A DNA stretch of 64,000 nucleotides from Trichuris trichiura. Lineage: Eukaryota > Nematoda > Enoplea > Trichinellida > Trichuridae. The position numbers and the translations under genes are program-made. The notes beneath the pieces were generated by a model. The model was not told where the DNA came from. It did not search any database and worked only from the letters and a program-made list of their open reading frames with translations. The stretch covers positions 1 through 64,000 of the forward strand of contig JBAJFE010000041.1 of assembly GCA_037903355.1 (NCBI GenBank). The letters run 5' to 3'. Numbering within the stretch: the stretch's first letter is position 1; each line of letters opens with the position of its first letter. Positions 11,532-24,543 of this stretch are shown here, piece by piece.

Positions 11532-12188
11532 TCAAGTTTCTTTCTTTCCTGTTCCGCGGTAGCATTGTGCGCCAGCGTAAACTTTGCCACAACCGTTCCC
11601 TGCAACCAGAAGGCGAAAATTGGATGTGTTGCAAAAAAAAGTTGTTGTCATTACGTAGCCGAGTTGTTGCAAATTTTGGAAGGCGTCCTTGTATATTTTT
11701 GCAATTTGGTCATTTTCCAAAAAGTCGAGTTCGCAGTTGCCGTCTTTGTCCAGTTCGCCCAAGTCGTGAAAGCAGAATTGTTTTTTCAACTTGTACGCTC
11801 CCGCTTCGGACGGGCACGTCACCTCTTTGAATTGAGAAAGGAGGCTGGACGTTTTTGACGTTTCCGCTTTCCTCTTCACCTCTTTCAAACTGTTGCATAT
11901 GTCGCAGTAATAGCTTTAAAAGTGCCCCATTGACCTTTAATGGTATTGGTTTGCGCCGTCGCCTACTTACCAATTGTTCCCGTAACCGCCGCAGCCGTTG
12001 GCCGTCGCGTTCTGGCATGGCAACTGGGAAAACTGCGGCAAATTCCACCAGGTGTATTCTATTTTTGCCAAAAAGCTCTTTGGTAAAACATTCTCCTTAA
12101 TGAAAACTGACATTTCCAGCGTAAAGCAACCGGGAATTTTAATCGGGTTTGGTGTAATGAGCACACTTCGCGGGTCGATGTACATCAA
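11532..12188 (-). CDS. GM2-activator / ML-domain-like lipid-binding protein (5' end uncertain)
   Basis: Three phase-matched exons on the minus strand: 11971-12188, 11880-11913 and 11532-11822. The first encodes DPRSVLITPNPIKIPG, which resembles the start of the GM2 ganglioside activator fold (an ML-like beta-cup that lifts lipids from lysosomal membranes or carries sterols). The tiny second exon encodes CYYCDICNSLKE. The third continues with CPSEAGAYKLKKQFCF, matching the activator's CP...GTY block, and ends near GCGKVYAGAQC, where the fold usually closes. Introns are 57 bases each with GT-AG ends. A signal-peptide exon is expected upstream, but I could not place it; the sequence there runs into a tandem array. 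The start at 12188 is only the first in-frame ATG. The family call rests on spacing of cysteines and a few motifs, so it is moderate. Confidence 0.6.
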
Positions 12189-12283
12189 CTTCTGACTGGA
12201 CGTTTTTGCTGAAGTAAAAATTAAAAGTTATCCGAGCCGCAATGTTCCACTTTTTTTCATTTCTCTTTCTGCTTCTCGGAAAA

Positions 12284-14040
12284 TTCTTTCCAAAACCCTA
12301 TTTTAGCCTATGTTTTTTGCGTATACAAAAATACAAATAATCAAGTATGTATATAAATGTGCATATATATGTACATAAAAGAATAGCTGCTATTATTTTA
12401 CCACCTCTTAATCAATATCATTTTCGGGATATTTATCGTTCAGGATTTCGACATTCGGGATTCGACAAACACTCGTGTATATACGTACATATACTCGTAG
12501 ATATACGAGTGTATGTCGAATCCCGAATGTCGAAATCATGAACGATAAATATCCCGAAAATGATATTAATTAAGAGATCAGGTAGTAAAATAATGGTAGT
12601 TATTTTTTTGTCAAAATCATTTGCGGTTTCGACCTTTGGGATTTTGTCCTCAGTGTTTTGGTCGTTCGGAATTTCCACTCTCTTCATGTATATATATATA
12701 TATATAGTTCCAAGACATTGTTTTATATTATTTTGATCTTTTAGGAAGGAGCATACCTATCCTAACCAGTCACATTAGGAAACCATTCTTTCCAAAACCC
12801 TATCTTAGCTTATGCCTTTCGCGTATACAAAAGTACAAATAATCAAATATGTATATAAGTGTGCATATACATATGTAAATAAAAGAATACTATTATTTTA
12901 CCACCTTATCTCTTAATCAATATCATTTTCGGGATATTTATCGTTCAGGATTTTGACATTCGGAATTTGACATACACTGGTATATATACTTGTAGATATA
13001 CGAGTGTACCTTGAATCCCGAATGTCAAAATCCTGAACGATAAATATCCTGAAAATGATAATAATTAAGAGATAAGGTGGTAAAATAATGGTAGTCATTC
13101 TTTTATCAAATGGTTTGCGATTTCGACCTTTGGGATTTTGTCCTCAGTGTATTGGCCGTTCAGGATTTCGACTGTCTCCTTTTATATATATTATATATAC
13201 ATAGTTCCAAGACAATGTTTTATATTACTTTGGTCTTTCAGGAAGGAGCATACTTTTCCTAACTAGTCACATTAGGAAACCATTTTTTCCAAGACCCTAT
13301 CTTAGCTTATGCCTTTCGCGTACACAAAAATACAAATAATCAAGTATGCATATACTTGTGGATATATATGTAAATAAAAGAATAACTACTATTATTTTAC
13401 CACCTTATCTCTTAATCAATATCATTTTCACGATGTTTATTGTTCAGGATTTTGACATTCGGATTCGACATACACTCGTATATAAACGTATATATACCCG
13501 TATATATACGAGTTTAAGTCGAATCCCGAAAGTCGAAATCCTGAACGATAAATATCCTGAAAATGATATTAATTAAGAGTTAAAGTTGATTCTCCTTTTT
13601 CCTTTTCCTCCTAAGAGATAAGGTTAATTAATTAAGACTAATTAATTCTAGACTCCATCAACGGCCAAGAGAACATACCGTATAAAGAAGTTATGAAAAC
13701 TTATTGCCCCTTTAAGAAGCATCCTGTCTTCAAGATCAAGAGATAAAGTAGTAAAATAATGGTAGTTATTCTTTTGCCAAATCGTTTGCGATTTCGACCT
13801 TTGGGATTTTGTCCTCAGTGTTTTGGTAGTTCGGGATTTCGACTGTCTCCCTATATATTATACACTTAGTTCCAAGACAATGTTTTATATTACTTTGGTC
13901 TTTTGGGAAGGAGCATACTTTTCCTAACCAGTCACATTAGGAAACCATTCTTTCCAAAGCCTATCTTAGCCTATGCCTTTCGCGTATACAAAAATACAAA
14001 TAAATAAGTATGTATATACGTGTGCATATATATGCATATA
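12284..14040. repeat. Tandem array, unit about 500 bases, each with an internal palindrome
   Basis: Units begin near 12284, 12786, 13283 and 13948, each starting with a variant of TTCTTTCCAAAACCCTAT. Spacing is about 502, 497 and 665 bases; the long third unit contains an insertion of roughly 170 bases between about 13590 and 13745. The fourth unit is cut short near 14040. In each full unit a palindrome of about 210 bases (for example 12385-12605) has arms containing ATCATTTTCGGGATATTTAT and its inverse. The loop is rich in TATA-like alternation. Short frames that cross it are only shadows. A weak, old relative of the arm sequence is seen near 62460-62530. Confidence 0.85.
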
Positions 14041-14340
14041 TATTAGATCTTTTGATCCACGGGTTTGGCCTGTTGGATGTATCTGTAAGTAAACTTCAAA
14101 GTGCCCTACCAACGGATTGATGAGCAAATTGTAAGAGAAAATACAGAACAATATGTATACCGTACGTTTCGCAACTGCTCTTGTTCCGTCGTCAGCAGTA
14201 TGAGGGAGACATCCTGTTTTACGAAATATATATATATATATATATATATAGTTGAACCCCCAAAGTCTCGCTTGACCCGAAAGCTCCGGAATAATAAATA
14301 TTATCAACGGGACAGATTTCCGTAAAAGAAATTCAACATG

Positions 14341-14379
<39 letters not shown>

Positions 14380-14450
14380 GAACATAGGAAACATATATAT
14401 AACATAGGTTATATATATATATATATATATATATGGAGTATACTTTTCCT
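14041..14450. repeat. Fragment of dispersed foldback family plus TA microsatellites
   Basis: The segment at about 14043-14155 (GTTGGATGTATCTGTAAGTA onward) is one arm of the foldback family found complete at 34583-34793. It is followed by three (TA)n runs, near 14226-14250, 14343-14375 and 14407-14432. Tyr-Ile frames read through these runs are not genes. Confidence 0.7.
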
Positions 14451-14870
14451 AACCAGTCAAATTAGGAAATGTGAAGTAGGACGGGAACATTTAGTCGCTG
14501 TTGTTGGTTTGAATATTGGTTGTCTTATAACGAGTCTCCGTAGCTTTATTTTTTTGACTTAGTTTCGTCGTTCCTTATAAGGGTAACGAAATCATGTCGG
14601 AAAGAAGTTTGTCTGCGGTATACGTTGCATGTTAATGCCCTTTTCTTTGCTATGGTTTTATGAGCCGTTTTACTCGTGTTCCTTTGATGTGACGTCATGG
14701 GAAAAAGCGTGATAGACAAAGACGACGCGCAAGATGTTTTGCAGGATGCTTTTAAGCTACGATTCATATAAATGAAATTGTTATGAAGTCAAAGACCGAA
14801 CTTTTCTTTACAGTAAATACCGAAAGCAAAAATCAAATTTGTGGGTCATTAGAACTGCTTAAGTGTACAC

Positions 14871-15149
14871 CTAAGCATGGTGTTTATTGTATACTAATGC
14901 ATCAATCAAGTTAGCGTTCAACGGAATGCAATAGCTCAGGCACTTACTGCAATCGACAGCCTTGCCCGGGATCAGATATTTGGGTTTGCACTTTGAATGA
15001 GCTTGCGTACTGCGGTAGGAACCGGAATTTTGTGCCACGCGGCAATGGGGTAGCCGTGGGTTACACCTCGTCATCGCTCTGACAATGGCGAATTGTGTCC
15101 ACAGTACCAGCAGCAGGGCAACGCTGTCAATAAGTCTCATTTTCTCCAT
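14871..15149 (-). CDS. Small secreted six-cysteine protein
   Basis: A single coding exon of 92 codons plus stop. I choose ATG at 15149 because a good splice acceptor (CTAGCATTTCAG) lies two bases upstream, so the 5' leader is cis- or trans-spliced there. Residues 1-25 form a signal peptide (MEKMRL, a hydrophobic LLLVLW core, then IVRA). The mature part of about 67 residues has six cysteines (TRCNP, PHCRV, SKCKP, VDCSK, SKCLS, SYCIP), suggesting three disulfides. I do not recognise the family, and the spacing does not fit a defensin or Kunitz domain that I know. An AATAAA overlaps the last codons (about 14881-14889) but is too close to the stop to be sure it is used. Confidence 0.55.
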   Translation of the reverse strand: MEKMRLIDSVALLLVLWTQFAIVRAMTRCNPRLPHCRVAQNSGSYRSTQAHSKCKPKYLIPGKAVDCSKCLSYCIPLNANLIDALVYNKHHA

Positions 15150-15460
15150 ATCTGAAATGCTAGAAAAAAAACATCGCGTTTCAGTAAAGCAAACATATGG
15201 TACATTATGCAGTTTATCCATCTTTAACTTCACTTATAACTATGTCCTGTAATTGGTCAAATAGATACCGTTTTTCTACGTCAAATATTTTTCCGTTGAA
15301 ATTGCCTTTCCGGCTCTCAAAATTTGCCTTGCCTCAAAACTGTAAGTCAATCAATAAAATGTAGAATAGTTTGTTCTTTTTCGTCGATGAGATGCGCGAC
15401 AAATTCAAAACATTCTTAGTGATAGCCAAGTAAAAAAATTCATTCATTTCGGCAATTAAT

Positions 15461-15550
15461 AATAGTTCTTAGAAGTTTAAATCCCTTTGCGTTAATACCT
15501 TTTTAATAGTTCTTAGAAGTTGAAATTCCTTTGCGTTAATACCTCCTTAT
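15461..15550. repeat. Tandem duplication, 44-base unit
   Basis: AATAGTTCTTAGAAGTT begins at 15461 and again at 15505. The two units continue alike through CCTTTGCGTTAATACCT with a few differences. It is non-coding and lies just left of the palindrome at 15593. Confidence 0.8.
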
Positions 15551-15592
15551 CATTCTTCGTTGTCTTTGAGTTTTATTAGTTTGCAAAGCTGT

Positions 15593-15662
15593 TGCATTTT
15601 ATGCACTAAAAGAACGTGCATATATATATATATATGCACGTTCTTTTAGTGCATAAAATGCA
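15593..15662. repeat. Perfect 70-base palindrome
   Basis: The left arm begins TGCATTTTATGCACTAAAAG and the right arm is its exact inverse; an alternating TA stretch forms the centre. A second weaker AT palindrome follows at about 15675-15720. A hairpin this perfect is unusual for unselected or old DNA. Confidence 0.9.
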
Positions 15663-18600
15663 TATATATATATAAAAAGTAGAATTATATATATATATAT
15701 ATATAATTTTACCTTTTTCAGTCGGTACGATTGAATAGTAGTTATTGTTAAGTCTATTAGCCCAAAGGCAAAACCTGAAGCTGCTCTCATGTTTTTCTCT
15801 TCACCGTTTCGCGAATGGTCGTTTCTCAATGCGTAAAACTGGTTTTTCATTTTTCGAGGCAGTTTCGGTATTTTCAAAAAGTTAAGGGTGTTCCCGATAC
15901 CATTGAAACTTTCGAAAATTGAAATAGAGGTTAAGTCTCGAAAAGAACTATAAGTAGAGGAAGAATGACATTCAAAGCTGATAAGCAAATATTTTGGCTA
16001 CAAAATATAGGCGTTAGAAGGTAACAAATATAAACAGGAATTAAACGCTGCCTTGTTTGGCTATTTTGTTCGTAAATTAATTACACATGCATGCATTAAT
16101 ATTAACATTCTGACTTGTTGATAGATGTGAGCGTAAGACGACCGCTGCACTCATGCTTTACTCGACTTTTATTTTTGCTTTCGGTTCCAAGCTTAAATAG
16201 GCTATTTCCTTTCTGTTTTCATCACAAAGGAAAAAATTATTGTATGTACGAAAACTGAATCTAATAAAATAAAATAATTCGTCGTTTTCGCTGCTAAAAA
16301 GCATTTTCAATAGGTTGTGTAATGACATCAGCGTACTATTGATATCTTTTTAAAAAACGTACGCATAATTTCTGTTACGCGTCAAGAAATAAGCCCTGAA
16401 CAATATTTATATTTTGCTATAAGTGGTTACCGCCTTCTGCTAATATTATATATGCGTGACGTAGCACCAATCACGAAAGCAATGGTCATCGCTGGTTAGG
16501 AATAATGTATCGCCGAATGTTCAAGTCAATTTTGGTTACGCAAGTTGTCTCTTCCGTTGCTAGAGCATAACAACCTTTGACACGATGGCAATTCAAACCA
16601 GTTTACAGTACAAAAAGGGAAGCTGTCCTGAATAACCTGTTTTTAAGACAACTCTGCATCATAACAGGTAAATCACTTGTAGTTGCCAGTGCTCTGTTCG
16701 TATTTGCTGAAGGCATAACGGAAGTTCATTTTACAGCTACAAAAATCTCGTCTTTTCTTCGTCATTGTTATCATTAATCTTAAATGTTTCAGCTGTACAA
16801 TCATTCTTGACTTTAACTAGTTTTTACCAGATAAAGATGAACCAACCAATCATACACGTTCATTGACCAAAAGAGCAAACACGAAACTGAATGTGTTGTT
16901 ATCAAATACTCATTACTTGGGCAGTTTGCATGAAAGAAAATGCATATAAACATGAGTGAATTGCGGAAGAAAAATCAGTCCCTGAATCACAAGTTGCATT
17001 GTCAAAAAACAATAAAATAGGATGTTTTCATAAAAAATAATGACGGCAGTTCGCTTTGCCGGTGAATATTAGTTTTTCAATCTTGAGCCGACAGGTGCGC
17101 CACAGGGCGAACTTTTTTATTCACAATTTAAATTTGATGAATTTATAGTCTGGCGTCTGTTAGCCATTTTTGGAATATTCGCCTTGCAGTGATTCATGTC
17201 GCCCGTTTCTGTCATCGATTAAAACGAACAAAAAAAGCTCGAATGGTTGCAAACCGCTGAGCTGAATTCGCTGTGTTGGCAATAAAAGCATTTCATAACT
17301 TTCGTGCCTTAGCAAAGCGTCTATTGAAGCAAAGCTTTTGTGGCAGCCGAATCCCGAAAGCTTTGTTTTTAAATTCTTCAGTAGACGCTTCCCTGCTGTA
17401 CAAAAGCTATGAAATCCCAAAAAGCCTTTTTTAAAACTGAAAATTTCCACGTTTACTCCTGTTTGGACTATAGTTTGCTCGGTGAAGACAACAACTCGTT
17501 AGCCGGAAAGTTTTGAAGTCAATAATAATACTTTAAAATATTGCAAATATGCTAACGGCTAGTTTTCAGCGTAACGTATAGTTGCAACTTTTGCTTGCCA
17601 AATTTGGCGAACTCTCCATGCCTAAAGCTTGCCGTCTCGCCGCCGATGGGAGAAAGCGCCGCTCTGTTTCACAAATGGAGTAGGGCGCAATTTCTCAGGT
17701 CGAATCTCCTACATTGGCCTTGCTCTTGTTTGCCTAATTTTTAACCTATCCTCGTTCAGCATCCATTTCTCTCGCCGGCGAACTGTACGTCAAGCTGAGA
17801 TGTCCTTTTTTTAAAAAAACGAGCGGCTCACCTAAGCATCATATCAACCTCAGTGGTATAACGAACATATATAAAATATTAATATTTTAGACAAAAGCTC
17901 TACAGTTTTTCAGTGCCTTCTGTGTACGCTGTCAGTTTTTTCCGCATAACTTATCGGTATGCAAATGCTTCTGAAATATTCGAAAAAATAGACTAAAGAT
18001 AATCTTCGATAACACCTCATAGTAATATGCAAATTTGTGCAATAAAAAGACTATTTAACCCTTTGCTTTGCTTGGTTGAATTTGCCGTCTTTTACGCTCC
18101 TAACTGAATGGACGAATAGCTTGCGGCAGCACGCTTAGAATCAGCGTATTCTCTCTTAGGCTGTGCTGCCAAAACTGTCAGATCGGCTCTTTGTTGCCTG
18201 AATGTTTTACAGCCGAAAAGGCAGATCGCGTACAGACCTACAAAACACTGACATTGACAGCACCTATTCAGCAGTATTCTGTCAGGGTTTACGAGTAAAA
18301 AATGGCTGGAACGACGAAATGACCCTTTGAAGAGAGAGAGAGAAAATTGCCGCGCGTATGCTTCGCGCTTGTTACGGGCAAAGTGTCTCGTATCTGGTCT
18401 TATAAAGAGTATATTTTTTTAAAGAAAAAAGCAAGCTAAATAAACTCGTTTGTCAAAATGCCCGTCGTATGTAACATCCCGCTTTAAGCTTCCGGTGGTT
18501 GCAAAGTAGGCCAGCAGGAAGCTTTTATAGACAATTGCTCCTTCCACGATAGCTCTTTCAAGTTGTAGTAACAGTGGAATGACTGCTTTTAAACGAATAA

Positions 18601-21600
18601 TAATGAATTACAGGCGAGCTGCCTTTTAGAAAATGATTTAAAGAAGTCGCTTATAGTCTCTATAATTTCACATTGCGACGTCACCTGCTTATCTGGTGAC
18701 TTAAGGCTAAGCTTAAGGCTTCTCCATACGTTAAATGGAATAGTGCAGGACGTTTTCAAACGCTACGTATGTAGCGTAGACTGACTGTACAGGTCATTTC
18801 TCTTTCTCTAACCTGCGTGAAATCATATTCGCCAAGAAGAGCATTTAGAAAGAAGGCATCGAAAATTAATACGTACAAGCGATGTACGCTGTTGCCTTGG
18901 ATTGTACGAACTAAGATGCTAGCTACTTTTTACCGTATAGTTCCGACAGAAAAAGGCGCCTCATTTCTAAGCGCATTTTTTGCATTGAACAATTGCCTTG
19001 TTTTTAAACTCCTATAAGGAACTATTGAAATATAGGTTTCCGCCGCCATACGCACCGCGGCATTGGGAGAATGGCTAAGTAGGTTCCGCTTGGTTGCAAG
19101 CCAAGTCCTCATCCATGCCTGCGCCACCTTTAGAGCGAAATCTTTAAGACAAGTGTAAACAGGCGGCGTAGTTCAGCGCCGTCTGCCTTTAAGACGACCA
19201 GAGGCTGCCGAAAATGGGGACAAACGACGGCACACTGTTGCGGACGAACGTCGTCGCACACAAATTCGTACCGCCTTATTGTATTAAGACTATCTGCTTG
19301 CCTACCCGGCTCGATCATTTTTATCGCGGGATCTAAATCCGTTTTCACTAAAATCCAGGGCAATTTTAAATCGATCGACAACATATTGGTTGCGTTTTCT
19401 TCCCTTCGTTTCAAGTTGTACGTAAAATACGAAAAAACACTTTCAACTCTTCTCCATAATCAATCTATTACAAATCGATTATTTGCCCATCTTAGCAAAG
19501 CTCGCGGAACTAGTAACCACCTCCGACAAAGGCTGTACGTTGTTATAAAAGAGTGAAGAGTTGCGTTAGGCGATATAGGCAACTACAGAAGCACTGGACG
19601 GTTTTTAAAAAAAAGCAGCGTGTAACGTATATATACTTACGAGCGGTTGTGTACGACTAGGCTCGCAAGGTCTGCGACGGAGGAGTTAGGAAGTGGCTCT
19701 CAGTGTTCACTCAACGTTGTAATGTTGAAGTAGTAGGGCATGTAGGCTGCTCGCAGAAGGAACGCTGCAGCAAAAAAGGAACGGAATATGATGTACTGGA
19801 ACAAGTCGACAAATAATGGCATTTAGATGTCGAGGAGAGTGAACTAGTTCACGCGCGTTTCCTTTGACGTCGATCAAGCGTCTTCTGGCGCGCGTTTCGC
19901 CGTCTGGATTTCTGGTCGCAGTAAATTAGGAAGCATTTCTGGTCACTGGTATCGTTTGACACCGAAATAACAACCTCCGTGATCGATTCGTTCGGTAGGT
20001 TCGCCGCCGTTCCCATATTAGTTGTCCAATGTACGCAAGGTAAATAATAAACTTTCCCGTTTGCCCAAAGCCGTATCGTCGCCAACGGAGGACCAAATTA
20101 GGACTCAGCCTCGACGCTTGCTGACACGTACAATACACCGAACAGTACAGAAGTTTACCGGAGAGAGAGAGAAAGAAAACTGGCGAAAGCAAACGACCGA
20201 GCGACAGTGACAGGAAAGCAAGACTGCCTTACATCTATCTGCCTGCTTGATCCATCTGAGATAAATGGATGACGGCTTATGTGACCGATAACGAAGGCGC
20301 GGGAAAGGGCTCACAAAAGATTGATGGATGTCAGTCATTATTGGCCGTCGGGTCGTCCCTTTAGGCACCACGTTCTTCTATGAGAGCCTTATTATTTCTG
20401 TTACACTTACTTAAAGGCGATTCTGCTATCTTTACCAGTTTGGAGAGAGAGAAAGAGAATCACGCGGCGTCTCTGAAAAATGAGTGGTCGTCATCGTGTC
20501 CGAGTTCCAACAGGCGGTTGATGGCTGAACTGGTAAAAAAAAATGTCTGAAAGCAAAAAAAAGATTCCTTCAACTATCGCTTCGTTTTTTGAATGTCCTC
20601 GTCGCTATAGTAAAGGCCAGGCTACTTTCTCGGATGAGATGAGAAAGTTAAAAGCAGTGTAATCACCCTTTGTACTGCATTCGTTATCTATGCCTGCATA
20701 TTGTCCCTTCCTGGCTGAAGAGTTTATTGTATTTTGCATATGCAATGTTCATCCTGCCTTTAGGAGGTTACAGTACGGGTGAAAGGAAGTTAAGCCCTCT
20801 CAAAGCTTGTAATATTAAAGGGAGCAGCTTGAAATCCTTTTTGTTCAACTATCCTACTTTCAATTGAAGAATTGGCGAACAGCAATTTGTCAATGTTGCT
20901 ACTGACACCTGTGACGTAACGAGCAAAATAGATTTCGTTCGTTTTTTGTCATAAAGACAGACGCGCTGCTGACGTGTAGCATCTTGGACCGCTTTGCAAC
21001 ATTATCTTCTCGTTGTCGCCTTCTTTTTTAAATATGCCCGCTGGGTTTAATCCGTTAACAGTATTTTTAAATCTTTTCGAATAGGTTGGTCGTGTACAGC
21101 CACACATTGTGGACCGCGTGGAAAACAGGCTACAACTTGCTCTACTTATTTTTAGTTCGTCATCATACTGATTTTCCCGCTAAGAATCCTTATCATTCCT
21201 CTTACGAACGAGTGTAACGAACGCATATATTACAAGAAGAGATTACGAATAGCCGCAAGCATTTCTTCTCAGTATATGTCTGCGGTTTATTTAGCCACGG
21301 CGTACTAGTTAAAAGACGGTTTTCCTTATCAGTGCTTCATTTCATTGAAAACTAGTTTTTGGCACAACACGTAAAAGCGCCAATATTGAATCGTTAAACA
21401 ACTTATATACAGTTTTGACATTACGCTTTGGAAACGTAGCAAGGAATGCGTACACTTGTGGCAGGTATCCATTGGAATATATACGCGAACAGAACGTAAC
21501 TCCTTTCCACAACCGTAACGAGTGGAACGCTTGAACACGTATCTGATTTCGTTCATGCATATATATACTTAAAAACTTTATCCGAGTAGCTCGTTTAGGA

Positions 21601-22980
21601 CTATAATTGAGATGGAAAATATTAATGAGCGTAAGTATACGTATCTTCATCCCTCTTTTGATATTGACTATGAAGTAAACGTTTCCGTAGCGTTATTGCA
21701 ATTCATTTTGCTATACTACATAAAGCTGACAGGCAGAAAGCGTGAATCTGCGATAAGCGATAAGCCTTTGAATCAGTTTCCGCTAATCCTTAACAAAGCA
21801 AAGAATTTGTTGACGAATTGAACTAAGCGAAAGCTCGTTTTTTTATCACAAAAATGCAACGTTGTTTCAACAGTTTTCCAGCTTGTCGCAAGAGCTGCAG
21901 CTGTACTTGGGGGGAAAATGTTAACTTTTTCATTTTTCGAAGCTCGTTTGCTCGGCAGTCGACAAGTATGACAAGCAATAAATTCAAACTTGACAGATGC
22001 AACCTCGTCTTTTGTAGGCTTGCCAATAAAGCTGTTCTCGTCAAAATACACTTTGATTTATAGTATGATAACTGAATGCAGGTTAAATAATTTTAAAACT
22101 TAAATCGTTATTCGTCAAGGTTCTTGCTGGCCGCGATGAGTACATACTGCTTTAGCTTAAGCCGGAAAAAGTATTTGTTTGACGAACAGAAGCCAATTTC
22201 TAAAGGATCAGCTATCGTACATAGAAATGGCTGGGAGAAACCAGTCCTGTAGGTCAAACAAGTGTCGATTGCCCGCTTTAGCTTAAATAGCTTATGCTAG
22301 CCATCAGGGACCTAAATTTTATCGTTGTTTCATTTACATTAGGGTGGGGCGCATTTGGACATGACCTGAAAAAACTAGTTTACAGAAGTTTAAAATATGA
22401 GGCTTTTAGGAAGCCGAGCGACCTAGTCAGTCTCGGTCTCAACAGTGTGTCAGAAAATTTAATTCTGTAGAAAGCCAAATAAAAGCATGCAGTAAAAGGT
22501 GCGTTTCAGGTCATAGCTATTCGCCTACGTGTCGCGGCGATCAGTTTCCAATGTTTTCGCACCTTTTAGGCTGTCGGTATGGAGCTGCTCGCTCAATTAG
22601 CTATCCAACAAACTTTCGCTTAACGAAATGTTTACTTCTGCTTTTATAAATGAGCAGCTGAACGCGACATTATCATTTTGAGTTATCTGCGCTACCGACT
22701 TGCATTAGAGTTCTTCAATGCATTTCAGTAATCAATGCAGGATAAGTTGTAGTGTATACAAATTTTACGAATGGAAGAACATGAAGAAAATATGTTTATT
22801 TTGCCGAAATCTTTTTCAACTAGAATGTAAAAAAATTATTGCGCACTCCTTAGCTTGTAAAATCGTACTCTTTCTCAAGGAGAACACGACGACAAGTTGG
22901 GGGTTGGTAAAGCATAAATGAAAAGCAGGTATTTTCTGTATCTTAGGGATTGCCACCATTTTTAATACGTTCTTTCTGTG
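15663..22980. other. Gene-poor stretch
   Basis: I find no reading frame here that I can tie to a family or that shows convincing splicing. Frames of 60-95 codons occur on both strands (for example 17160-17450 and 19130-19414, both minus) but have no signal peptide, membrane segment or recognisable motif. Short GA-rich tracts occur near 18338-18352, 20161-20178 and 20446-20458. A TTAGGC-like inverted pair (CTTAAGGCTAAGCTTAAGG) sits at about 18701-18719. Confidence 0.4.
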
Positions 22981-24210
22981 TTATTGAAACGCTCTCCGCT
23001 CTTATGTAACAAAATGTTCGCTCAAAGTGTATTCGAATAGCAGTAATATCGTTTTCCAAACAGTGAATGGAGCGACCAATTCGCTCGATTTTTGATAACC
23101 ATTTCGTTGAAGCATATGCTTTAGTAATTCACGTTTTCTCGGACACATTTGTCCAGGTGACTTTCTCTTCGGTAATGCACAGCAATGAAACGCAATATCT
23201 TGGGCAAACTGTTCGTGTTTTCGTCTATCCAACTTCAACGAAGAAGACTGGCATGTTTCCAACCTATGCGGCGGTAAGACTCTGCTGTTTCTCAGCCTGT
23301 AAAAAGGTAGTATTAATTATTCAATGCAACAACAGACTTGCTATTATTGGTAACATTTCGTAATTGAGCAAGCACGCTCAAACTTGAATTTCCGTTATAT
23401 ATCTATGTAGAGAGCAAACATAGCTATCAATTAGAAATACTACGGCATACAAGCAAATGTATCGATGCAATATAGTTATCAAGGTAGTACTGACTGCAAG
23501 GAATGCACATTATTATAATCTTGAATAAATATCTGCTTGCATGGCTGAGATTTTCATTCAAGATGAAATCACTTACCATGCAGCCAATGGTCATATCGTA
23601 AATATCGTTTGCGAGACTAATTCTGCAGCATTGCAGTGAGCCCGCTTCGTCGATTGCGGCGCCATGAAAGCACCGTCCACCCGTTACCGCAAAGCTGTTC
23701 AGAGTGATTCTACAGTAGGAGTACGCAGGTTCGAACTTTCAATGCAGTTTAAAATCGATTGTTTGAACCTGATTTCTTTAAATTTAGTTTAAACAGTGCT
23801 GATTTATCTTACGTTCCATTCTATCTCGTTATATAAATTTTTTAAATCTACTTTATGCGCACAATTTCTTCATTTTTTGCGGATAACTTCGATTTAGTAT
23901 TTCATTGTTTTCTACCTAAGGCAAGACGATAATAGGAAAGTAGTCACAGATACAACATAGCATGTTAACCTATGCCAATGTTATGCGTTTGGCAGAAATT
24001 TAAACAATTTCAATAGCTTGGCTTACTGCATCAAAGAACGCAAAGTGAGCATTCAAAAAAATTTATTTCACAGCAGTTTTTCGGTCGAAATAACAGTCGA
24101 ATTACACGAAATGTCGTCAGCATATCTTTGTCTTTTTTTATTTGGAAACGTAGCTTCTTGGTACGGGACAATAGAGTTTCAAATAGTACGTGAAGCTCTT
24201 GGTACGAGAT

Positions 24211-24543
24211 TTAACCAGTTGGAACAAGCAATAAAAACTTTTTTCTTCCTTTTTTCAACTTCACATATTCCTTAACAACTGCTTCACGGACTACATGAAT
24301 CTTCTTTGTATTGGCAATATCGTGACGAATTCGTGTCTGCCATACATAATTGAAAGGCCTCCATTTAATCTTGAACAACGCGGACCTTTCTGCTTTGATA
24401 GGCTGCAATATTTTTCCATTCCGCAGGTGTTTCTGCCGCACAATAGCCAAAGCGTTTTGGCAGTACTGAGTATCATTTTCAGGCTGTCGTTCTCTGGCAA
24501 CGACATCTTCATTGATATATGTTGACATGATCTGGGACACCAT
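24211..24543 (-). pseudogene. Possible degenerate coding segment
   Basis: A basic 110-codon frame ends with a lysine-rich stretch. Just upstream (24550-24680) shorter coding-looking stretches appear in different frames, for example RYDIRPPTIRLRIKEM, then AKQLIEDILNGVPDHV, interrupted by stops. That pattern fits a decayed gene or element. I do not recognise the family; chance is also possible. Confidence 0.25.

Noticed and set aside
12284..14040. Regularly spaced direct repeats, CRISPR-like at first sight.
   Set aside because: Units are about 500 bases with internal palindromes, in a eukaryotic genome; no short repeat-spacer pattern.
14338..14562. Frames made of repeated Tyr-Ile.
   Set aside because: They are translations of (TA)n microsatellites.
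23715..23750. GGTTCGAAC motif resembling a tRNA T-loop.
   Set aside because: No acceptor stem, D-arm or anticodon arm can be folded around it, and the related copy at 26306 has diverged without compensating changes.
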